A DNA stretch of 64,000 nucleotides, taken from JANQRZ01 sp965214485 (GTDB taxonomy: Bacteria; Bacteroidota; Rhodothermia; Rhodothermales; JANQRZ01). Both the position numbers and the translations under genes were made by a program. Below are positions 57,817-64,000 of this stretch, piece after piece (position 1 is the stretch's first letter; every line of letters starts with the position of its first letter). The notes under the pieces are model-generated. The model did not search any database, was not told where the DNA came from, and saw only the letters and a program-made list of their open reading frames with translations. The DNA is taken from NCBI GenBank assembly GCA_965214485.1, contig CBDCBW010000017.1, forward strand, positions 372,001 to 436,000, given 5' to 3'.

Positions 57817-58980
57817 CTACGGGGTGCCGGAGGTGAGGTCGGCGCGGAGCGAGACCGGGCGGTCGGCCGTGACCCGGACGGTGCGCTCCCAGGTGCCCAG
57901 CGTCGGGTGCTCGACCCGAACCTGGTGGTCCCCGACGGGCAGCTCCGTCTCGTAGCGCAGGTCGGTGTCGCGCGCGCGGAGCGTGCCGTCGATGTAGATC
58001 GAGCCCCAGGGCTGGGCGACGACGCTCAGCGAGCCGCGCCGAGGGGCGGGGGCCTCCGGCGCGGCCTTCGTCTCCGGCACCGTCTTCGGCTCCGGCACCA
58101 TCGCCGCGTGCACGGTGTTGATCTGCCCAGCCCCGACGCTTACCGTGAGCCGCTGGGCTTGGTGTCCGGACAGCGAGAGCTCGATGACGTGCGCGCCCGG
58201 CGTCACCTCGCGCGGCCTCAGCGGTGTCGTGCCGATGCGCCGACCGTCGATCGAAACCGCTACCCCGTCGAGGTTCGTGGTGACCTGGACCGAGCCGGTT
58301 CGCGCTTCGGGGCGCGGGGCGGACACCAGGGGCTCGGCGCGTCGGGGCGGCTGGGCCTCCTGCCGGGGCGCGGTCGGCAGCAAGGCCGGGGCGAGTCCGG
58401 CGGCCTCGGACAGCGGCGCAGCCTCGGCCAGCGTTGCGGCCAGGGCGGCGGCTAGCGGGTCGGAGGGCGTCAGGGTCACCGAGAGGGACATGCGCTGCCC
58501 GGAGCCGAGGTGCACGAGCGAGTCGACGGGCTGGTAGCCGTCTTTCCGGATCGAGAGGACGTACCACTGCGCCGGGAGCCGGTCTCGGCGCACCGGGCTT
58601 TCCCCCGCCGCGGTCCCGTCGATCACCACCTCGGCCCCGGCGGGGTCCGTCTCCACGCTCAGCACCGCCGAGCCTGTCCGGCTCGCCGCGACGGTGGCGG
58701 CGTTAGCGCGCGTGGCCTCCTCCTGCTCGTGGACGAGCGCGACGAGCTTCTCCGCCGTCAACTCTTCGCTCGGCGCGTGGGACGAGAACAGCAGGACCCC
58801 CCCAGCCCCCAGGACGACCGCGAGGATCAGCCCGAACAAGAGGGGCGGAGGGATGCGCGGCGGCTGGGGCACCGGGACGGGCGCGACGCCGGGCAGGGCG
58901 TAGTTCGGTCCGTCCGACGGCTCGAAGGACCCCGCCGCAATGCGCCGCTGCTTACGCTCCGGCTGCTCAGATGCTGTCAT
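57817..58980 (-). CDS. Membrane-anchored protein with three PEGA domains
   Basis: The 387-residue protein has a cytoplasmic Pro-rich N-terminus, one transmembrane helix (LLFGLILAVVLGAGGVLLF, ~residues 46-65) and three PEGA modules: 'GSAVLSVETDPAGAEVVIDG', 'GSVQVTTNLDGVAVSIDGRR' with 'VTPGAHVIELSLSGHQAQRL', and 'GSLSVVAQPWGSIYIDGTLR' with 'LPVGDHQVRVEHPTLGTWER'. The domains face the periplasm. No catalytic domain was seen. Two 17-bp repeats precede the gene. Confidence 0.85.
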   Translation of the reverse strand: MTASEQPERKQRRIAAGSFEPSDGPNYALPGVAPVPVPQPPRIPPPLLFGLILAVVLGAGGVLLFSSHAPSEELTAEKLVALVHEQEEATRANAATVAASRTGSAVLSVETDPAGAEVVIDGTAAGESPVRRDRLPAQWYVLSIRKDGYQPVDSLVHLGSGQRMSLSVTLTPSDPLAAALAATLAEAAPLSEAAGLAPALLPTAPRQEAQPPRRAEPLVSAPRPEARTGSVQVTTNLDGVAVSIDGRRIGTTPLRPREVTPGAHVIELSLSGHQAQRLTVSVGAGQINTVHAAMVPEPKTVPETKAAPEAPAPRRGSLSVVAQPWGSIYIDGTLRARDTDLRYETELPVGDHQVRVEHPTLGTWERTVRVTADRPVSLRADLTSGTP

Positions 58981-59313
58981 AGTTCAGATGCCGTCGAAGC
59001 GACCTAGTGGGAGCAGCCTACCCCTTTGTATTTCCTACCCCTTTGTATTTCCTAGCCTAAACCGGATGCTCGCTGGCTTAGAGCAAGCAGCCCCGCCGGT
59101 TGGGTGACAGAAGCTACACAGGAAACGAATGGAATAGGATGTTTCCTCGGGGGGAGAGTAAGACATTCGGGCGGAAAGCGCAAGACCATAGAGAGGGCCC
59201 CCGCCGGCTCTCACAAACTCTCAAAGCATAGCGAGGATTCGCCGCCCTCGCCGGCTACCTGGCCGCCGCGCGAAGCACTCAGCCACTCCGTCGAGGAGGT
59301 GCCGAACCCTGGT
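58981..59313. other. Gene-free 333-nt spacer between two PEGA genes
   Basis: Besides the 17-bp repeats at 59019-59052, the spacer holds AGGAAAC (59120-59126) and GTTTCCT (59141-59147), a 7-bp inverted repeat with a 14-nt loop, and a lower-GC stretch around 59100-59230. No plausible reading frame was seen. It probably contains the promoter of the 57817 gene. Confidence 0.5.
59019..59052. repeat. TACCCCTTTGTATTTCC tandem repeat (2 copies)
   Basis: Two perfect adjacent 17-bp units 38-72 nt before the start of the PEGA gene at 58980. The AT-rich character and position suggest an operator or promoter duplication. Confidence 0.9.
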
Positions 59314-60327
59314 TCACCTGGACGGAAAGGTCCCCCGCACGACGGAGACGGCCTGGGCCATTACGTCGGTCTGGTACGACAGGGGGGGGCGGTCCGGGAG
59401 TACCAGCTTCACCGCGTAGGAGCCGGGCCGAAGGCCGCTGAGCGAGAGCGGGGTGCGGCCCCGGCGCACGCCGTCGACGAGCACGTCGGCTCCCGTCGGC
59501 GTGGAGTGCACCGAGAGCGAGCCGGTGTGGCTCACCCGCCGGACGACCTCGGGGTCGGCGCTGGCGAAGGTGGGCGGGGCCGGCGTCGCAGGCTTGGCCG
59601 CACGAGGCTGGACTGCCCGAGGCTGGACTGCCCGAGGCTGGACTGCCCGAGGCTGGACTGCCCGAGGCTGGACTGTCCCTCCACCGGACGGCGTCCCACG
59701 CCGCGTGACCTGGGCCGCCGGTGGGCTCGGGCGAGCCGGCACGGGCTCCACGGGCGTGGCGTCCGTGAGCAGGGGCGGGCCGGCAGCCGCAGCCGGGGGC
59801 TCGGGCAGCGCCTCGGCTGGGACGAGCGACCGCATCGAGAAGCGGAGCGCAGAGACCGTGCTGCCGGCGAGAAAGACCGTCGTGTCCACGGAGGCGTGGT
59901 GGGGGAGCAGCAGCGTGATGGTGTAGAAGTCGGGGCGGAGGTCGCCGAGGTCGAGCGGCGTGCGGCCCGTCGGCTCGCCGTCGAGCAGGACGGTGGCCCC
60001 GGCCGGCTCCGTCGTCAGCCGGAGCGTCGAGAGGCGGGACGCCGGCTGGGTGGCGGCGGAAGGCGGAGGCGGCCCGGCCCGGACGAGAGCTTCGACCTCC
60101 GCCTCCGTCAGCTCGTCGCCGCCGCTCGGCGATAGAAAAAGCATCGCGAGCGCGAGCACCAGGGCCCCGGCAAGGATGGCGAGGAACACGAGGGGGTGGA
60201 GCCGGGCTCCGGTCCGCTGGAGCGTCGGTGCCTGGGGCCGGACGAAAGGCGGCGGGGCCGTCCGTGGCGGTGGACCCGGAGGCGAGGCCAGAGGAGGCGG
60301 GGCGGAGTGGGGGAGCCTCTCGTTCAT
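59314..60327 (-). CDS. Membrane-anchored PEGA-domain protein with VQPRA repeats
   Basis: The 337-residue protein has a Pro-rich N-terminus, one transmembrane helix (LVFLAILAGALVLALAMLFL, residues ~46-65) and a first PEGA module 'STLRLTTEPAGATVLLDGEP' with 'LRPDFYTITLLLPHHASVDT'. A Pro-rich linker with five VQPRA units follows, then a second PEGA 'GSLSVHSTPTGADVLVDGVR' with 'LRPGSYAVKLVLPDRPPLSY'. It is paralogous to the gene at 57817 in layout. The linker probably spans part of the periplasm. Confidence 0.82.
   Translation of the reverse strand: MNERLPHSAPPPLASPPGPPPRTAPPPFVRPQAPTLQRTGARLHPLVFLAILAGALVLALAMLFLSPSGGDELTEAEVEALVRAGPPPPSAATQPASRLSTLRLTTEPAGATVLLDGEPTGRTPLDLGDLRPDFYTITLLLPHHASVDTTVFLAGSTVSALRFSMRSLVPAEALPEPPAAAAGPPLLTDATPVEPVPARPSPPAAQVTRRGTPSGGGTVQPRAVQPRAVQPRAVQPRAVQPRAAKPATPAPPTFASADPEVVRRVSHTGSLSVHSTPTGADVLVDGVRRGRTPLSLSGLRPGSYAVKLVLPDRPPLSYQTDVMAQAVSVVRGTFPSR
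59604..59678 (-). repeat. 15-bp tandem repeat encoding VQPRA (5 copies)
   Basis: GAGGCTGGACTGCCC is repeated five times (last copy with one change), giving pentapeptides in the PEGA protein. Near-identity of units implies recent expansion or ongoing slippage. Confidence 0.9.
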
Positions 60328-60404
60328 AGGTGCGGGCGGTGGCCTCGGAAGAAGGGGTTCCGGACTGCGAGCGGCTGCGCGAGGCGTCTGCAGACCCGCT
60401 CGCC

Positions 60405-60452
60405 ACAGACTCCTCAGGGAACAGAGTCTTCAGGGGACAGACTCTTCAAGGG
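60405..60452. repeat. 16-bp tandem repeat (3 imperfect copies)
   Basis: ACAGACTCCTCAGGGA, ACAGAGTCTTCAGGGG and ACAGACTCTTCAAGGG lie in the 286-nt spacer upstream of the PEGA gene (start 60327) and after dxs. The AGAGTCT/AGACTCT pair between units 2 and 3 is also an inverted repeat. Confidence 0.8.
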
Positions 60453-60613
60453 GTGCAAACGCAGCGCAGGGGTGACAACCCGGCGGTGCAATACCTGTGC
60501 CCGCACGGCACGGCTGCGCTCCCCGGCGAGACGAGCCCGGGGCACAGCGTCCCGCCGAACCAGCCCTAATAGACGGCGAAGCTTGCCGAGGCAGGCCACC
60601 GAGGGGCCGCCGC

Positions 60614-62554
60614 TCAGGCAGCCTCGATGTGCCGCTCCTGGCCCAGAAAGGCCAGCGCATGGTCCACCAGGCCGTCCGGCCCGATGCCCACCTCGTCGTG
60701 GAGCTCGCGCTGCGAGCCGTGCTCGACGAAGCGGTCGGGGAGGCCGAGGCGCAGCAGGTCCCCCCGCACGTCGTGGTCGGCCAGCCACTCGAGCACAGCC
60801 GACCCGGCTCCGCCGACGACCGCGCCGTCCTCTATCGTGATCACCTTATCGAACGTGCTGAACACCTCGCTCAGCAGCGCCGCGTCGAGCGGTTTGCAGA
60901 AGCGGAGGTCGTAGTGGGCCGCGTCGACGCCGTGCGCGCGGAGGCGCTCGCGGGCCTCGGCGACGTACTGCCCGATGGCCCCGTAGCTCACGAACGCGAG
61001 GTCGGTCCCGCCGGCGATCTTCCGGCCCGTGCCGATCTCGACCGTCTCGAACCCGTCGCGGAGCGCCATGCCGGTGGCCTCGCCGCGCGGGTAGCGGATG
61101 GCGAAGGGCCCGTCGTGGGCGGCAGCCGTGAACATCAGGTCGCGGAGGTCCTGCTCGTCGAGCGGGGCGGCGCAGACGAGGTTCGGGACGCAGCGGAGGT
61201 AGGGCACGTCGAGCGCGCCGTGGTGGGTCGGCCCGTCGGCCCCGGCGACGCCGGCGCGGTCCAGGCAGAACACCACCGGCAGGCCCTGGAGCGCTACGTC
61301 GTGGACGACGCCGTCGTAGGCGCGCTGGAGGAACGTCGAGTAGATCGCCACGAACGGCCTCAGCCCCTGGGTGGCGAGGCCGGCGGCGAAGACCACGCCG
61401 TGCATCTCGGCGATGCCCACGTCGAAGGCCCGCTCCGGCATCTGGGCGAGCATGTACTTCAGGCTCGTCCCGCTCGGCATCGCGGCGGTGATCCCGACGA
61501 TGCGCTCGTCGGCCTCGGCGAGCTCGACGAGCGTGTGGCCGAAGACGTCCTGCCACTTCGGGGGCTTCGTGCCGTTGGGCGCGGCGACGGCGAGGCTCTT
61601 GCCGGTGACCTTGTCGAAGGGCGAGCCCGAGGCGTGCCACTTGACCTGGTCGGCCTCGGCGGGGGCGAAGCCCTTGCCCTTCGTCGTGAGCGTGTGCAGC
61701 AGGATCGGGCCGGGGAGGTCCTTGAGGTTCTGGAGGCGCTCGACGACGGCCTCGACGTCGTGCCCGTCGACGGGGCCGAAGTAGCGGAAGCCGAGGGCCT
61801 CGAAGAGCATCCCCGGCGTGAGCGTCGCCTTGAGGCCGTTCTCGACGCGGGCGGCGATCTTCTGGAGCGTCCCGCCGCCGACGCCGCGCATCTTCTCGAA
61901 GAACTGCCACACGTCCTCGCGGAGCTCGTTCCACGCCTTGCCGCTCGCCACCTGCGCGAGGTACTCGTTGAGCGCGCCCACATTCGGGTCGATGCTCATC
62001 CGGTTGTCGTTGAGGACCACGAGCAGGTCGCTCCCGGCGGTGCCGGCGTTGTTGAGCCCCTCGAAGGCGAGGCCGCCGGTCATCGCCCCGTCGCCGATGA
62101 CGGCGACGACCTTCTCGCCGGTGCCCTTGATGTCGCGCGCCTTCGCCATGCCGAGCGCCGCCGAGATGCTCGTCGAGGCGTGGGCCACGCCGAAGGTGTC
62201 GTAGGCGCTCTCGGAGCGCTTCGGGAAGCCGGAGAGCCCGCCGTACTTCCGCTGCGTCGGGAAGCTGTCGCGGCGGCCCGTGAGGATTTTGTGCCCGTAG
62301 GCCTGGTGCCCGACGTCCCACACGAGCTGGTCGCGCGGCGTGTCGAAAACGTAGTGCGCCGCCACCGTCATCTCGACGACCCCGAGCGAGGCCCCGAAGT
62401 GCCCGCCGTGGACCGCCACCACGTCGATGATGTAGTCGCGAAGTTCGTCGCAGACCTGGGGAAGCTGGTCCTCGGAGAGCGCCCGCAGGTCCGCCGGACG
62501 GTCGATCCGGGCGAGGAGGGTGCCGGGCTTGAACATCACGTCGGCGGGAGGCAT
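60614..62554 (-). CDS. dxs: 1-Deoxy-D-xylulose-5-phosphate synthase
   Basis: The 646-residue transketolase-like enzyme has 'GGHFGASLGVVEMTVAAHYV' and 'LVWDVGHQAYGHKILTGRRD' (substrate His), and the ThDP site 'VVAVIGDGAMTGGLAFEGLN' to 'LLVVLNDNRMSIDPN' (GDG-N). The second domain has 'ERAFDVGIAEMHGVVFAAGL' with the catalytic Glu, and 'LDRAGVAGADGPTHHGALDV'. It condenses pyruvate and glyceraldehyde-3-phosphate in the first step of the MEP isoprenoid pathway, feeding the prenyl synthase encoded at 3311. Start ATG 62554 fits the family length. Confidence 0.95.
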   Translation of the reverse strand: MPPADVMFKPGTLLARIDRPADLRALSEDQLPQVCDELRDYIIDVVAVHGGHFGASLGVVEMTVAAHYVFDTPRDQLVWDVGHQAYGHKILTGRRDSFPTQRKYGGLSGFPKRSESAYDTFGVAHASTSISAALGMAKARDIKGTGEKVVAVIGDGAMTGGLAFEGLNNAGTAGSDLLVVLNDNRMSIDPNVGALNEYLAQVASGKAWNELREDVWQFFEKMRGVGGGTLQKIAARVENGLKATLTPGMLFEALGFRYFGPVDGHDVEAVVERLQNLKDLPGPILLHTLTTKGKGFAPAEADQVKWHASGSPFDKVTGKSLAVAAPNGTKPPKWQDVFGHTLVELAEADERIVGITAAMPSGTSLKYMLAQMPERAFDVGIAEMHGVVFAAGLATQGLRPFVAIYSTFLQRAYDGVVHDVALQGLPVVFCLDRAGVAGADGPTHHGALDVPYLRCVPNLVCAAPLDEQDLRDLMFTAAAHDGPFAIRYPRGEATGMALRDGFETVEIGTGRKIAGGTDLAFVSYGAIGQYVAEARERLRAHGVDAAHYDLRFCKPLDAALLSEVFSTFDKVITIEDGAVVGGAGSAVLEWLADHDVRGDLLRLGLPDRFVEHGSQRELHDEVGIGPDGLVDHALAFLGQERHIEAA

Positions 62555-62852
62555 CGGCAGCAGAGGAGAGTGGGAGGGGCAATTAAGAAGAGGGCCGTCA
62601 CTTCCAAAAGATACTCGCCCGTTGCGGTGAAAGGGCAGGCCGCCCGCGCCCCGCGAGAGACGGCGCAGCGAGCACACGCGGGTTTCAATATAAAATGAAA
62701 GACGGGCGAGAGGGCGAGGGGTCAAAAGGACTACCGGGAAAGTTCCTCCCGCCCTCCCGCCCCCGTGCCTCGACTTTCCACGGATTCTGCGCATCCCGCC
62801 CGCGCGCTCACGCATAGAATGACGCTTCCGTTTCCCCAATGCGTTCCCACCG

Positions 62853-63392
62853 ATGCCCGCCACGCCCCGCTCGTCCTCCGGCCCCATCCGCGTCCTCTTC
62901 GTCTGCCTCGGGAATATCTGCCGCAGCCCGCTCGCCGAGGGCTACTTCCGGCACCTCGCCGAGCAGGAGGGCCTGGCCGACCGGTTCGAGATCGACTCGG
63001 CGGGGACCGGGCCGTGGCACGCCGGCGACCCGCCGGACGCGCGGATGCGCTCCACCGCGCGCCGCCGCGGCCTCAGCCTCGAAGACCTCCGCGGGCGGCA
63101 GCTCGCGCGCGCCGACCTCCACGCGTTCGACCACATCTTCGTGATGGACAAGTCGAACCTCCACGACACCCTCGCGCTCGACCCCGGCGGCGACCACGGC
63201 ACGCGCGTCCGCCTCTTCCGCGAGTTCGACCCTGAGCCGGAGACGTATCAGGTGCCCGACCCGTACACCGGTGGGCAGGCCGGCTTCGAGCACGTCTTCG
63301 ACATCGTCGAGCGCACGAGCCGCGCCATCCTCGACCGCCTCAAGGAGGTCTACGACCTCGACGGCACCCCGAAGGACCGGAGCGAGGCGTGA
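62853..63392 (+). CDS. Low-molecular-weight protein tyrosine phosphatase
   Basis: The 179-residue protein has the P-loop 'RVLFVCLGNICRSPLAEGYF' (C-x4-5-R), 'FEIDSAGTGPWHAGDPPDAR', and the general-acid Asp in 'TYQVPDPYTGGQAGFEHVFD'. It removes phosphate from tyrosine residues, in bacteria often on polysaccharide-export kinases. The stop overlaps the GTG of the next gene. Confidence 0.93.
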   Translation: MPATPRSSSGPIRVLFVCLGNICRSPLAEGYFRHLAEQEGLADRFEIDSAGTGPWHAGDPPDARMRSTARRRGLSLEDLRGRQLARADLHAFDHIFVMDKSNLHDTLALDPGGDHGTRVRLFREFDPEPETYQVPDPYTGGQAGFEHVFDIVERTSRAILDRLKEVYDLDGTPKDRSEA

Positions 63393-64000
63393 CACTGCCC
63401 GCAGCCGTTCGCGCCGCCCTCCGCCCGCACGTCGGCGCGGTCGAGCAGGCCGAGCCGGTCGGCGGCGGCTGCATCGCGCAGGCGACGCGCATCGGGGCCG
63501 GGGGCCACGCCTACTTCGTCAAGTGGAGCGCCGGCACCGCGGGGCAGACGTTCGAGACCGAGGCCGCCGGGCTGCGCGTGCTGCGGGACACCTGCCTCCG
63601 CGAGGCCGCGCCGCGGCTGCTGATCCCGGAGGTGCTGGCCGCGCAGAACGCCGACGACCGCCCCGGATTTCTGCTGATGGAGTGGATCGAGCCGGGGACC
63701 CGAGACGCGGGCTTCTGGCAGCGCCTCGGCGAAGGCCTGGCCGCGATGCACCGGCACCCGGCGGCGGGCGGGCGCTACGGGTTCGAGCGCGACAACTTCA
63801 TCGGGCACCTCCCGCAGCGCAACGGCTGGCACACCTCGTGGCCCGCCTTCTTTCGCTCACAGCGGATCGAACCTCAAATGGCGCTGGCCCGCACGTCGGG
63901 TCGGTGGAACGCCGCGTGGGACCCGCTCGCCGACCGCCTCCTCGACAGGCTCCCGGCGCTGCTGCCGGCGTCGCCGCCTGCCTCCGTCCTGCACGGCGAT
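63389..64000 (+). CDS. Fructosamine kinase family protein (N-terminal part, cut by window end)
   Basis: From GTG 63389 the frame gives ~204 residues: 'YFVKWSAGTAGQTFETEAAG' (ATP-site Lys and Glu), 'PGFLLMEWIEPG' (hinge), 'LGEGLAAMHRHPAAGGRYGF' with 'ERDNFIGHLPQRNGW', and 'SVLHGD' at the edge, the start of the catalytic loop. It phosphorylates ketosamines, starting repair of glycated proteins. It overlaps the phosphatase gene by 4 nt. Confidence 0.9.
   Translation, partial: MTLPAAVRAALRPHVGAVEQAEPVGGGCIAQATRIGAGGHAYFVKWSAGTAGQTFETEAAGLRVLRDTCLREAAPRLLIPEVLAAQNADDRPGFLLMEWIEPGTRDAGFWQRLGEGLAAMHRHPAAGGRYGFERDNFIGHLPQRNGWHTSWPAFFRSQRIEPQMALARTSGRWNAAWDPLADRLLDRLPALLPASPPASVLHGD

Overview
The window looks like chromosomal DNA of a high-GC, Gram-negative member of the Bacteroidota/Rhodothermota, probably Rhodothermales-like. 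This is inferred from three things. First, the gene families: a PycTM/DUF5706 membrane protein, PEGA proteins, a beta-propeller protease with an outer-membrane barrel, a DUF892 ferritin-like protein, a Bacteroidota-type small protein usually mislabelled 'ABC transporter ATPase', and an atpD-atpC pair separated from the other ATP synthase genes. Second, starts mostly lack Shine-Dalgarno sequences. Third, a TAnnTTnn motif resembling the Bacteroidota -7 element recurs upstream of genes. No tRNA, rRNA or CRISPR array was seen.

Layout. 1-8000: Nfu-like Fe-S protein, YqjE/YqjD-like membrane proteins, adk, a polyprenyl diphosphate synthase, HPr and Enzyme I of a PTS without EII genes, and a sugar-phosphate isomerase. 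8000-12700: two overlapping lipoprotein genes, the second a large metallophosphoesterase fused to an Omp85-type barrel. 12760-17790: a tightly packed signalling operon with a PycTM-type membrane effector, a metallo-beta-lactamase-fold hydrolase, a response regulator fused to a class III nucleotide cyclase, a one-helix microprotein, a soluble histidine kinase and a cyclic-nucleotide-binding protein, followed by a PerM-type transporter and a SixA-like phosphatase. 19770-31000: mainly minus-strand genes (lipid kinase, DUF892, SbcC, CvpA, YqeY, PEGA protein, BamB-like lipoprotein, TolB-like protease/barrel).

31500-41160 is accessory DNA. It reads as an integron cassette array without a visible integrase (a CALIN): six ordinary attC sites of one related family, one truncated terminal attC, and two attC positions whose entire body is an identical 746-bp IS1595-family element. 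Cassettes carry toxin-antitoxin pairs (PIN/small antitoxin, DUF433/DUF5615, a broken RelE-type pair, HicA/HicB with broken hicA) and orphan small proteins. Each cassette with both ends preserved begins with bases complementary to its own terminal R'' site, exactly or with a single mismatch. Two related IS481-type elements have inserted into the array; both transposases are frameshifted and one element is truncated by the other.

41285-64000 returns to core genes: atpD-atpC, thiE, a cold-shock protein with a clear terminator, CorA, LapA, L,D-transpeptidase, a TrkA-N potassium channel, three envelope/PEGA genes, dxs, a low-molecular-weight protein tyrosine phosphatase and a truncated fructosamine kinase. 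Between them, 48209-54008 holds a possible small biosynthetic locus: sulfotransferase, fold-type I PLP enzyme, LysA-like decarboxylase with an altered CxSGD motif, and an asparagine-synthase-like protein. A second asparagine-synthase-like gene lies at 43364.

Many intergenic spacers contain short tandem repeats (8-17 bp units) and a dispersed GC-rich hairpin repeat. These seem to be a genome-wide habit and are reported as findings.
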